Shown: in pieces, positions 16,918 through 25,611 of the stretch
How positions within the stretch are numbered: position 1 is the stretch's first letter
Layout of the letters: each line of letters begins with the position of its first letter
Origin: an uncultured Solirubrobacteraceae bacterium
GTDB lineage: Bacteria; Actinomycetota; Thermoleophilia; Solirubrobacterales; Solirubrobacteraceae
Assembly: GCA_955652345.1 (NCBI GenBank)
Contig: CATPBV010000089.1
Location: 1-32,683, forward strand
Reading direction: 5' to 3'
Length of the DNA: 32,683 nucleotides
Notes under the pieces: model-generated
Databases searched by the model: none
The model's input: only the letters and a program-made list of their open reading frames with translations
What the model was told of the DNA's origin: nothing
Program-made: the position numbers and the translations under genes

Positions 16918-17754
16918 ATGGGTCTCACGGCCATAATTTTCCCTGGACAGGGCAGCCAGACCACCGAGATGCGGGAGCTCGTCGCCGATCTGCGGCCGGA
17001 CCTCCTCGAGCGGGTCGTCGCGGCCGTCGGCGAGGACCCGTTCCCGCGCGTGGATGACGGCACGCAGTTCGCCCAGCCGGCGATCTTCGTCGCGAGCCTC
17101 GCGGGCTGGGATTCGCTGGGGCACCCCGACGGCGATTTCATGGCGGGCCATTCGCTCGGCGAGCTCGCCGCGCTGGTCGCTGCCGGTTCGCTGGCCGAAG
17201 GCGACGGGATCGAGCTTGTGGCGCTCAGGGGGCGGCTGATGGCTCGGGCCGGTGAGCGCGAGGGCGACGGCGGGATGCTCGCGCTGCTCGGCGCAGGAGC
17301 TGCGGAGCACGCAGCCGAGCTCGCCGAGGCGCACGGCCTGTCGGTCGCCAACGACAACTCCCCCCAGCAGATCGTTCTGTCGGGCGCCCGCGCCGCGCTT
17401 CCGAAGGCCGCGGAGCACGCGGAGGAGCTGGGGCTGAGGCCGAAGGAGCTTCCGGTAGCCGGTGCGTTTCACTCGCCGATGATGGCCTCGGCGGTGCCGG
17501 AATTCGTCACCGCGCTCGCGGAGGTGAGCTTCCGGACGCCCCGGGTACCCGTCCTGTCGGCGGTCACCGCGATGCCATTCGAAGACCCGCGCGAGCAGCT
17601 CGCCCAGGCGCTGACCAAGTCCGTGCGCTGGCGGGAGGTCGTCCTCGCCCTCCACGACGGGGGCGTCGAGGAGTTCGTCGAGGTCGGTCCGGGCCGGGTT
17701 CTGACCAGCCTGATCAAGCGCACGCTGAGAACGACGGAGCTCGCCGGTGCCTGA
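16918..17754 (+). CDS. fabD: Malonyl-CoA:ACP transacylase
   Basis: IIFPGQGSQ, AGHSLGELAALVAAG, GAFHSPMM. Confidence 0.95.
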   Translation: MGLTAIIFPGQGSQTTEMRELVADLRPDLLERVVAAVGEDPFPRVDDGTQFAQPAIFVASLAGWDSLGHPDGDFMAGHSLGELAALVAAGSLAEGDGIELVALRGRLMARAGEREGDGGMLALLGAGAAEHAAELAEAHGLSVANDNSPQQIVLSGARAALPKAAEHAEELGLRPKELPVAGAFHSPMMASAVPEFVTALAEVSFRTPRVPVLSAVTAMPFEDPREQLAQALTKSVRWREVVLALHDGGVEEFVEVGPGRVLTSLIKRTLRTTELAGA

Positions 17755-18766
17755 CCCGACCGCCACGACGACCGTCGAGCCCACCGCGCTCGGATTCCCC
17801 GCTGCCTTGCGCCGCGCCGCGATGCTGTCGCTCTCGACGCTGTTGCCCGAGGGCCGCCTCACGAACGAGGAACTCGCCTCTCGCCTTGGCGTGACCGAGG
17901 ACTGGATCTTCTCGCGCACCGGCGTGCGCGAGCGCCCGATCGCGGGCCCGGAGGATCGCCTGTCGGATTTCGCCGCGCGCGCCGGAGCGGCTGCGCTACG
18001 TCGGGCGGAGGTCGATCCGGGCGAGGTTGACCTGGTGATCGTCGGAACGCTGACCCAGGATGAGCTCACGCCTAACACTGCGCCGCTGGTCGCGGACGCG
18101 ATCGGCGCTCGCCACGCCGGCGCCGTCGATGTTGGCGCGGCCTGCACGGCGTTCCTGACCGGGCTGCAGCTCGGGACCGCGCAGATCGAGGCGGGGCGTG
18201 CCGAGTGTGTGCTTCTCGTCGGCGCCGACTTCGTCTCGCGGATCACCGACTACGACGACAAGCGCTCGGCGCCGCTGTTCGGCGACGGAGTCGGCGCCAC
18301 GGTGCTTGGAGTGGCCGACGGCGAGCACGGAGTGATAGGGCCGATCATCCTCGGGTCGGACGGCTCGCAAGCACAGGCGATCCAGATAGGGCATTCAGAT
18401 CGGCTGCTGCGAATGGACGGCCCGGAGGTGTATCGCAACGCCGTGATGCGGATGAGCGAGGTGACCGTCGCGGCCGTCCGCCAGGCGGGGCTGACGCTCG
18501 CCGACATCGACCTGTTCGTCTACCACCAGGCCAACGGTCGCATAACCCGTGCGCTCGGCGAGAGGCTCGGGCTGGCTCCCGAGCGCGTTGTGGACTGCAT
18601 CGCAGGGCTTGGGAACTCGTCTGCCGCGACGCTCCCGCTGGGGTTGATCGCTGCCCACCGCGATGGGCGCCTGCGGCCCGGAGCGCGGGTGCTCTTGTGC
18701 GCGTTCGGCGCTGGCTTCACGTGGGGCGGAGGCGTGCTCGAATGGGGTGGGATGGCCGATGACTGA
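17747..18766 (+). CDS. fabH: 3-oxoacyl-ACP synthase III
   Basis: Cys (VDVGAACTAFLTGLQ), His (VYHQANGRI) and Asn (GLGNSSAATLPLGL) motifs; GTG start overlapping fabD. Confidence 0.95.
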   Translation: MPDPTATTTVEPTALGFPAALRRAAMLSLSTLLPEGRLTNEELASRLGVTEDWIFSRTGVRERPIAGPEDRLSDFAARAGAAALRRAEVDPGEVDLVIVGTLTQDELTPNTAPLVADAIGARHAGAVDVGAACTAFLTGLQLGTAQIEAGRAECVLLVGADFVSRITDYDDKRSAPLFGDGVGATVLGVADGEHGVIGPIILGSDGSQAQAIQIGHSDRLLRMDGPEVYRNAVMRMSEVTVAAVRQAGLTLADIDLFVYHQANGRITRALGERLGLAPERVVDCIAGLGNSSAATLPLGLIAAHRDGRLRPGARVLLCAFGAGFTWGGGVLEWGGMADD

Positions 18767-19493
18767 GCGAGCTGGAGCCGCGCTCGTCACGGGCGCCTCG
18801 CGCGGAATCGGCGCGGCGATCGCGCGCGCGCTCGCGCGCGACGGCTGGCCCGTGGGCGTCAACTACCGAAGCGAGGCCGAGCGAGCAGGCGGCGTGGTCG
18901 ATGAGATCGAGCGCACGGGAGGGCAGGCAGTCGCGCTCGCGGGCGACGTGGCAGATCCCTCGACACCCGACCAGCTGTTCGAAGCGCTCGAGTCGCGGTT
19001 CGACCGCCCGGTCCTCGTGCTGGTCAACAACGCGGGCATCAACCGCGACGACCTCACGCCTTCGTTGCGCGACGAGCAGTGGGACGCGGTGATCGACACC
19101 GACCTCACGGCGGCGTTCCGTCTGACCCGCCGTGCGCTGCGCCCGATGCTCCGGGCGCGCTCGGGGCGGATCGTCAACATCTCGTCGGTCGTCGCGCTCC
19201 GCGCCAACCCCGGACAGGCCAACTACGCAGCCGCCAAGGCCGGTTTGATCGCTCTGACCAAGACCGCCGCCGTGGAGGTAGCCCGCCGGGGCGTTACAGT
19301 CAATGCGGTAGCGCCCGGCTGGATTGATACCGAGATGACGGCCGGCGTCGCCAGCGACCTGCTCGCCGCGGTTCCGGCCCGCCGCGCAGGTACTCCCGAA
19401 GAGGTCGCGTCGTGCGTGCGGTTTCTAGCCTCCGACGAGGCGAGCTATGTCACCGGTGCCGTGCTTACGGTCGACGGCGGCCTATCCGCCTGA
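18759..19493 (+). CDS. fabG: 3-oxoacyl-ACP reductase
   Basis: LVTGASRGIGAAIA, NNAGINRD, NYAAAKAGLIALTK, cluster context. Confidence 0.93.
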   Translation: MTERAGAALVTGASRGIGAAIARALARDGWPVGVNYRSEAERAGGVVDEIERTGGQAVALAGDVADPSTPDQLFEALESRFDRPVLVLVNNAGINRDDLTPSLRDEQWDAVIDTDLTAAFRLTRRALRPMLRARSGRIVNISSVVALRANPGQANYAAAKAGLIALTKTAAVEVARRGVTVNAVAPGWIDTEMTAGVASDLLAAVPARRAGTPEEVASCVRFLASDEASYVTGAVLTVDGGLSA

Positions 19494-19522
19494 ACAGAAC
19501 TAAATCCGAAAAGGAGCAGGAC

Positions 19523-19768
19523 ATGTCAACAGTCACCAAAGAGCAGGTCGAGGCCCGAGTGGTCGAGACGCTCGCAAGCTTCGGTCCCGACGCGGATCAG
19601 ATCACCCGGGAGTCCACCTTCCAGGAGCTCGACATCGATTCGCTCGACCTCGTCGAGCTCGCGCAGGTGGTCGAGGACGAGTACGGCGTGGTCCTCAAGG
19701 GCGAGGACATGAAGGATCTGCGCACCGTCGGCGACGCCGTCGATCTGATCGTCAGCCGGGCTGAGTAG
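19523..19768 (+). CDS. acpP: Acyl carrier protein
   Basis: 81 aa, phosphopantetheine site ELDIDSLDLVEL; strong SD AAGGAG at 19511-19516. Confidence 0.96.
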   Translation: MSTVTKEQVEARVVETLASFGPDADQITRESTFQELDIDSLDLVELAQVVEDEYGVVLKGEDMKDLRTVGDAVDLIVSRAE

Positions 19769-19782
19769 ATCCAGAACTCCAA

Positions 19783-20994
19783 GTGAAGCGAAGAGTCCTC
19801 ATAACCGGAATCGGCGCGGTCACGCCGCTCGGCGTCGGCGCGCGGACACTGCACGAGCGCTGGGCCGCCGGCGTGTGCGGGATTCGCGACGGCGCCGGCG
19901 CCTGCGACGAGTTCGAGCCGAGCGACCACCTGTCGCTCAAGGAGATCCGCCGCCTCGACCGCTTCGCGCAGCTCGCGGTCGTCGCCGCCGGAGAGGCCCT
20001 GGCGCAGGCCGGCTGGGAGCAGGATTCTCCCTATGACGCGCTGAAGATTGGATGCGTGGTCGCAACGGGAATCGGTGGGATCGGCACGGTTGAGACCCAG
20101 CACGACATGATGCGCGATCGCGGAGCGGAGAGGGTTTCCCCCCTCGGGATCCCTCTGTACATGCCAAACGCGGCCGCTGCGGCGGTCTCGATGAAGCACC
20201 ATCTCCAGGGCCAGTCCTACGGGGTCGTCTCGGCTTGCGCGAGCGGCGCGCACGCCGTCGGATCGGCGATGCGGATGATCCAGTACGGCGACGCCGACGC
20301 GGCGGTGGCGGGCGGAAGCGAGGCAACCCTGACCGAGTTCGGCTTCGCCTGCTTCAACGCCATGCAGGCGCTGTCCCCGTCCGGGATATCGCGTCCGTTC
20401 GATCTTCGGCGCGACGGCTTCGTGATGGGCGAGGGGGCGGGGATCCTCGTGCTCGAGGAGGCTGAGGCCGCGCGGGCCCGAGGAGCGACGATCCTCGGAG
20501 AGGTGATCGGCTATGGCTCGACCTCGGACGCCTTCCACCTGACCGCGCCCGAGCCGAGCGGAGAGCCCGGTTCGCGTGCGATCGAGCTGGCTCTGAAAGA
20601 CGCCGGACTTGCGCCGCAGGACATCAGCTACGTCAACGCCCACGGCACGTCTACGCCGCTCAACGACGCCACCGAGACTGCGGCGCTCAAGCGCGCGCTC
20701 GGCGATGAGCGGGCCAAGCAGGTTCCGGTGTCATCGACCAAGTCGGCGATCGGTCACCTACTCGGCGCCGCCGGGGCGGTCGAGGCGGTGGCGACCGTCG
20801 AGACGCTCCGCACCCGCGTGATCCCACCGACTCTCGGCTACGAGGTGCCAGATCCCGAGCTCGACCTCGATTACGTCCCCGGCGAGGCGCGGCCGCTGCT
20901 GGCGGCCAACGGCGGCCCACCGGTCGCGGTCTCGAACTCGTTTGCGTTCGGGGGGCACAACGTGGCGCTGGTGCTGAGGGGCGCGCCGTCATGA
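19783..20994 (+). CDS. fabF: 3-oxoacyl-ACP synthase II
   Basis: VVSACASGAHAVGSAM, YVNAHGTSTPLND, KSAIGHLLGAAG; GTG start. Confidence 0.96.
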   Translation: MKRRVLITGIGAVTPLGVGARTLHERWAAGVCGIRDGAGACDEFEPSDHLSLKEIRRLDRFAQLAVVAAGEALAQAGWEQDSPYDALKIGCVVATGIGGIGTVETQHDMMRDRGAERVSPLGIPLYMPNAAAAAVSMKHHLQGQSYGVVSACASGAHAVGSAMRMIQYGDADAAVAGGSEATLTEFGFACFNAMQALSPSGISRPFDLRRDGFVMGEGAGILVLEEAEAARARGATILGEVIGYGSTSDAFHLTAPEPSGEPGSRAIELALKDAGLAPQDISYVNAHGTSTPLNDATETAALKRALGDERAKQVPVSSTKSAIGHLLGAAGAVEAVATVETLRTRVIPPTLGYEVPDPELDLDYVPGEARPLLAANGGPPVAVSNSFAFGGHNVALVLRGAPS

Positions 20995-22463
20995 GCGCTA
21001 CCGCGATTCCGAATCGTGAGCTGCGCGAGCGGACGCGCGCTCCCGCGCCATCGGGCGCCGAGCGGCTGAGCCCGATCGAGCGGCTGGAGGCCCTCTGCGA
21101 TCCCGGAAGCGTCCAGCCGATCCGGACGCGCGTAACCTCGCGCGTGCTCGGGGATCGCGCACGCGACGGCGACGGCGTGATCGGCGCCACCGGCGCCGTG
21201 GGCGGACGGCCGATAGCGTGCTACGCCCAGGACGGGTCGTATCTCGGCGGCTCGCTCGGCGAGCGCCACGCCGAGACGATCGTGCGTGTGCTGCAGACCG
21301 CGGAGCGGGCCAGGGTTCCCGTCGTGGGATTCGTCGAGTCGGGCGGCGCCCGTATGCAGGAGGGCACCGCCGCGCTCGCGGGCTATGGCCGGATCTTCCG
21401 CCACACGGTGCGTCTGACCGGGGTGGTGCCGCAGATCTCCGTGGTGTCGGGAGCTTCGGCGGGCGGCGGCGCCTACTCCCCGGCGCTCACCGACCTGATC
21501 GTGATGACCGCCGACGCGGCGATGTTCTTGACGGGGCCCGGCGTGGTGCGCGAGGCGCTCGGCGAGGAGATCGATGCCCAGTCACTTGGAGGCGCGCGGG
21601 TGCACGAGCACAACGGGGTCTGCCATCTCGTCGAGCGCGACGATCGCAGCGCCGCGGCGCGGGTCCGGGACATCCTCTCGTATCTGCCCTCGTATGCCGG
21701 CGAGCGGGTGCCGCGCGCCGAGTCGCTGCCCCCCGAGCTCGAGGACCCCGCCGCTGTCGTGCCGTTCGAGGCACGCCGGGCGTATGACATCCGCGAGGCA
21801 CTGCGCGGAATCGTCGATGCCGGGTCGCTGCTCGAGCTGTGGCCGCGCTGGGCACGCAACGCGGTGACGGCGTTCGCACGAATCGACGGCCGCCCTGTCG
21901 GCATCGTCGCCAACCAGCCGCACTACCTCGGGGGCGTGCTCGACGCCGCAGGCTCCGAGAAGGCTGCCCGGTTCGTCGGCTTCTGTGACTCGTTTGGGCT
22001 GCCGCTGCTCGCTGTCGTCGACACACCAGGCTTCATGCCGGGCTCAAAGCAGGAGCAGGCCGGGGTGATCCGGTATGGCGCCTCGCTCGTCCGGGCGTTT
22101 GCGTCCGCGCGCGTGCCGAAGCTGACCGTCGTCCTGCGCAAGTCCTACGGCGGGGCTTTCATCACGATGAACTCGCGAGATCTGGGCGCCGATCTGGTGA
22201 TCGCGTGGCCCGACGCCGAGCTCGGGATCATGAGCGCGCGCGCAGCGGTCGGCATCGTCAACCGCCGCGAGCTGAGCGCGGCCGACGATCCCGAGGCCGA
22301 GCGCGGACGGCTCGCTGACGCTTACGCCGAGGAGCACCTGACGGCCGAGGCGGCGGCGGCAGGTGGGTTCGTCGATGAGATCGTCGAGCCCCGAGCGACG
22401 CGCGCACGTCTGGCGTGGGCGCTGAGCACCCTGGCTGGGGCACGGCCGCCCGCTCGCCCGTGA
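20991..22463 (+). CDS. Acetyl/propionyl-CoA carboxylase-type carboxyltransferase
   Basis: VGFVESGGARMQEG, SGASAGGGAYSPAL, VDTPGFMPGSKQEQAGVIRYGA, KSYGGAFITMNSRDLGAD. Both carboxyltransferase halves in one chain. Confidence 0.93.
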   Translation: MSATAIPNRELRERTRAPAPSGAERLSPIERLEALCDPGSVQPIRTRVTSRVLGDRARDGDGVIGATGAVGGRPIACYAQDGSYLGGSLGERHAETIVRVLQTAERARVPVVGFVESGGARMQEGTAALAGYGRIFRHTVRLTGVVPQISVVSGASAGGGAYSPALTDLIVMTADAAMFLTGPGVVREALGEEIDAQSLGGARVHEHNGVCHLVERDDRSAAARVRDILSYLPSYAGERVPRAESLPPELEDPAAVVPFEARRAYDIREALRGIVDAGSLLELWPRWARNAVTAFARIDGRPVGIVANQPHYLGGVLDAAGSEKAARFVGFCDSFGLPLLAVVDTPGFMPGSKQEQAGVIRYGASLVRAFASARVPKLTVVLRKSYGGAFITMNSRDLGADLVIAWPDAELGIMSARAAVGIVNRRELSAADDPEAERGRLADAYAEEHLTAEAAAAGGFVDEIVEPRATRARLAWALSTLAGARPPARP

Positions 22464-23233
22464 TCCTCGCCGGCAAGCGCCTCCTGATAACGGGTGTCAT
22501 CACGAAGGACTCGATCGCGTTCCACGTCGCCGAGCGGGCGCAGCGGGAGGGAGCGTCGGTGCTGCTGACGAGCTTCGGTCGCGTGCGCCGCCTGACCGAG
22601 CGCGCCGCGCAGCGTCTCGGAGAGCCGGTCGAGGTGCTCGAGCTCGATGTCAACAAGCCCGAGGATCTGGCGGCCCTGACCGAGACTCTGTCTGACCGCT
22701 GGGGCTCTCTCGACGGGGCGCTACACGCGATCGCGTTCGCGCCGCAGGACGCGCTCGGCGGCAACTTCATGGCGACCCCGGCTTCGAGCGCGGTCGAGGC
22801 GTTCCAGACGAGCGCGTTTTCGCTGAAGGCGCTCGCGGCATCGCTCGAGCCCCTGATGAGCGGCGGCGGGAGCATCGTCGGAATGGACTTCGATGCCGCC
22901 GTGGCGTGGCCGATCTACGACTGGATGGGCGTCGCCAAGGCTGCGCTCGAGTCGGTCTCCCGCTATCTCGCACGAGATCTGGGGCCGAAGGGGATCCGGG
23001 TCAATCTGGTGTCGGCCGGGCCCCTCGGAACCTTGGCCGCCCGGGGAATCCCTGGGTTCGAACGACTCGCAGACCTGTGGCGTACGCAGGCGCCGCTCGG
23101 TTGGGACATCGACGACCCGGGCCCGGTCGCAAACGCGGTCTGCTTCCTGCTCTCAGACCTCGCGCGCGGGATCACCGGCGAGATCGTGCACGTCGACGGC
23201 GGCTTTCACGCGGTCGGCGCCCCGGCGAACTAG
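22460..23233 (+). CDS. fabI: Enoyl-ACP reductase, InhA-like
   Basis: LLITGVITKDSIAFHVAERAQREGASVLLTSFGR, GMDFDAAVAWPIYDWMGVAKAALESVSRYLARDLG, VSAGPLGTLA. Starts at GTG 22460 overlapping the carboxyltransferase stop. Confidence 0.94.
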   Translation: MILAGKRLLITGVITKDSIAFHVAERAQREGASVLLTSFGRVRRLTERAAQRLGEPVEVLELDVNKPEDLAALTETLSDRWGSLDGALHAIAFAPQDALGGNFMATPASSAVEAFQTSAFSLKALAASLEPLMSGGGSIVGMDFDAAVAWPIYDWMGVAKAALESVSRYLARDLGPKGIRVNLVSAGPLGTLAARGIPGFERLADLWRTQAPLGWDIDDPGPVANAVCFLLSDLARGITGEIVHVDGGFHAVGAPAN

Positions 23234-23246
23234 CAGCGGCACCGAT

Positions 23247-23252
23247 TACCCT
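23247..23252 (+). promoter_or_regulatory. Candidate -10 element (TACCCT), leaderless arrangement
   Basis: TACCCT-CGGGTG-ATG(23259). Confidence 0.45.
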
Positions 23253-23258
23253 CGGGTG

Positions 23259-24500
23259 ATGGAGCGGTGGCTCTCCAGCGAGCGCAACGTCCGGGTCTGC
23301 GCCGTCCTCGGCGCGGTCGCGATCGCGTTCTCGAGCATCCTCGTCAGGCTCAGCCACGCGTCGCCGTCGACGTCGGCGATCTTCCGGTGCGCGTATGCCC
23401 TTCCGGTGCTCGGCTTGCTCGCCTGGCGGGAGGACCGCCGACACGGGCCTCGGTCCTGGAGCGAGCGGCGAACCGCAGTCGCCGCCGGGGTGTTCTTTGC
23501 CGCCGATCTGATGCTGTGGCACCGCTCGATCGCCGACGTCGGCGCGGGTCTTGCGACTGTGCTCGCGAACGTGCAGGTGGTCCTGGTGCCGCTGGTCGCA
23601 TGGATGGTCCTCGCGGAGCGTCCGGGGCGCAAGGTTCTCGCCGCGTTGCCGGTCGCGCTGCTGGGGGTGCTGCTGATCTCCGGCGCGCTCGAGCACGGTG
23701 CGTATGGCCGGAACCCGACCCGTGGCGCGATCCTGGGCCTCGGCGCCGGCATCGCGTACGTCGGCTTCCTGCTGCTGCTGCGCCGTAGCGGGGCGGATCT
23801 CCGCAGGCCTGCCGGTCCTCTGTTCGACGCGACCGCCGTCGCCGCGGTGTTGTGCGTCCTCGGCGGCGAAGCTCTCGGCGATGCCCATCTCGTGCCGGTC
23901 TGGCCGGGAGCGGCCTGGCTGATCACGCTTGCGCTGACCTCGCAGGTGCTCGGATGGCTCCTGATCGCGGCGTCGCTGCCCCGCCTGAAGGCCGCGCTGG
24001 TATCCGTGCTGCTGACAATCCAGCCGGTTGGGTCGGTCGCGCTTGCCGCGCTGATCCTCGGCGAGTCGCCGAGCGCACTTCAGCTGATCGGCGTTGGGAT
24101 CGTGCTCGCCGGGCTGCTCGTCGCCACCGCTCCGAAGCGGTCTCTATCTGAACAGGTCGTGCGTCTCCGGCCGGATCATCGCGACGGCGCCCGGGCCGTC
24201 GCCGGCGATCACGTGGCGTCCAGCGCCGCGAACCAGCACCACCGGCTGAAGGCCGTCCTTGGTCCGCGCCAGGTCGGCCGCCGCCGCGAGCTCGTCGACG
24301 ACCGCAATCCAGGTGGCCCGCAGCTCCCGCCCGAACGCATCGAGGCGACCGCGCCAGTCCTCGAGCGGTCCGATCCCGGCGCATCCGATCGCGATGTCGG
24401 ACTGGCCTTGGCGCCACGCTCGCCCGAAGGAGTCGGTGATCACCACCCCCGGGCTCACGCCGAGCAGCGAACGGAGCCCCGAGCGCAGCGCCCGCGCTGA
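23259..24500 (+). CDS. DMT/EamA-family transporter with long non-membrane C-terminal tail
   Basis: Multiple hydrophobic segments with duplicated EamA-like halves (AIAFSSILVRLSHASPSTSAIFRCAYALP; GESPSALQLIGVGIVLAGLLVAT). The last ~115 codons are hydrophilic and antisense to cofE. Confidence 0.82.
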   Translation: MERWLSSERNVRVCAVLGAVAIAFSSILVRLSHASPSTSAIFRCAYALPVLGLLAWREDRRHGPRSWSERRTAVAAGVFFAADLMLWHRSIADVGAGLATVLANVQVVLVPLVAWMVLAERPGRKVLAALPVALLGVLLISGALEHGAYGRNPTRGAILGLGAGIAYVGFLLLLRRSGADLRRPAGPLFDATAVAAVLCVLGGEALGDAHLVPVWPGAAWLITLALTSQVLGWLLIAASLPRLKAALVSVLLTIQPVGSVALAALILGESPSALQLIGVGIVLAGLLVATAPKRSLSEQVVRLRPDHRDGARAVAGDHVASSAANQHHRLKAVLGPRQVGRRRELVDDRNPGGPQLPPERIEATAPVLERSDPGASDRDVGLALAPRSPEGVGDHHPRAHAEQRTEPRAQRPR

Positions 24501-24914
24501 GGCATCGGGGTCTCGCGGCAAGAGCACGACCGCATCGTCACCGCGGACGTTCGACGCGTCGACGCCCGCGTTCGCGCATACGAAGCCGTGCTGCGTCTCG
24601 CAGATCAGGACCCCATGGGCGGCACGGAGCACCTTGCGGGATTCGTCCAGCACGACCTGCACGTGCCTGGGGTCCTTGCCGAGCTCACGGGCCAGGGCGG
24701 TGGCCCGCTCGCCGGGGACAACGGCCGACAGCGCGCGTAAGCGGCCCTCGGCCTTGGAGACGATCTTGTGCGCGACGACAACGACATCGCCATCGCGAAC
24801 ACCGCCGTCGCAGCCGGGTAGGGCGCCCGCGATGAGCTCCGCGATGTCATCCCCTGGAGCGATCTCAGGCAGCCCTACGAGCGCCGTAACGGTCACGCTC
24901 GGGGTGGGCTCCAT
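24144..24914 (-). CDS. cofE: Coenzyme F420-0:L-glutamate ligase (CofE; FbiB N-domain type)
   Basis: LVGLPEIAPGDDIAELIAGAL, DGDVVVVAHKIVSKAEGR, GVVITDSFGRAWRQGQSDIAIGCAGI; about 256 aa, lacking a C-terminal nitroreductase-like domain. Confidence 0.94.
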   Translation of the reverse strand: MEPTPSVTVTALVGLPEIAPGDDIAELIAGALPGCDGGVRDGDVVVVAHKIVSKAEGRLRALSAVVPGERATALARELGKDPRHVQVVLDESRKVLRAAHGVLICETQHGFVCANAGVDASNVRGDDAVVLLPRDPDASARALRSGLRSLLGVSPGVVITDSFGRAWRQGQSDIAIGCAGIGPLEDWRGRLDAFGRELRATWIAVVDELAAAADLARTKDGLQPVVLVRGAGRHVIAGDGPGAVAMIRPETHDLFR

Positions 24915-24935
24915 GCCGGCGGCTCCCGTCGCGCA

Positions 24936-25592
24936 CTAGGCGCGGCTTCGCGTGAGTTGGCGCAGGGCCCCTCGGGTGTGTGCTGCTCTGCCGTGGATCG
25001 ACTCGAGCGCGACGTACAGCTGCTCGAGATCATCGGGAGTATCGATGTCGAGCGCGAGCGACGACACCTCGACGACCTCCGCTGCGGTTCCGTCCCGTTC
25101 GGCGTTCGCCTGGTGCCGGGCACAGCTGTCCGGTCCAAACGCCGGCTCCAGCGAGTCGGGCGGCGTCAGCAGCAGCCCGTTGGTCCCGGTGCCGTGCCGA
25201 TCGGGAACGATCGCCACAGCCGGCGCCGGATCCCTGCTGATCAGCTCATCGACCTCCACGGGGTCGAGGAGCGGGCAGTCTCCGGGGACGAGCAGCGCAC
25301 GTCCCGCGCTGGCCCGGCATGCAGCCAGCACCCCGACCGCCGCCGCGGCGTTGTGGCCTCGCTCGTGATCGATGAGCACGCTTGCGCCATATCCCCCGGC
25401 GACCTGCGCGGCGTGGTCGTCCGCGGTGACCACGAGGATCTCATCGATCCGCTTGGCACGCCGGAGTGCGACCAGAACGTCGCAGTACATCGCCTGCGCG
25501 ATCACGCGCCGCGTCCCGATGTCGAGACCCTCGTCGAGCCGTTGCTTGGCCTTGGCGAAGGTCTTCACGGGCAGGATCGCGAACGTCCGCAT
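24936..25592 (-). CDS. cofC: Phospholactate/phosphoenolpyruvate guanylyltransferase (CofC/FbiD)
   Basis: ILPVKTFAKAKQRLDEGL, LLVPGDCPLLDPVEVDEL, GTGTNGLLLTPPD; position in F420 operon. Confidence 0.93.
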   Translation of the reverse strand: MRTFAILPVKTFAKAKQRLDEGLDIGTRRVIAQAMYCDVLVALRRAKRIDEILVVTADDHAAQVAGGYGASVLIDHERGHNAAAAVGVLAACRASAGRALLVPGDCPLLDPVEVDELISRDPAPAVAIVPDRHGTGTNGLLLTPPDSLEPAFGPDSCARHQANAERDGTAAEVVEVSSLALDIDTPDDLEQLYVALESIHGRAAHTRGALRQLTRSRA

Positions 25593-25611
25593 CGGCGGAA
25601 AACCTACCCGC

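Noticed and set aside
16828-18246. 472-aa minus-strand ORF antisense to fabD/fabH
   Set aside because: Overlaps fabD and fabH, which have full catalytic motifs; composition is of a shadow ORF.
18815-18845. Alternating gcgcgcgcgctcgcgcgcg tract near the fabG start
   Set aside because: In-frame Ala/Arg codons (AAIARALARDG) of the SDR helix; composition effect, not a separate repeat element.
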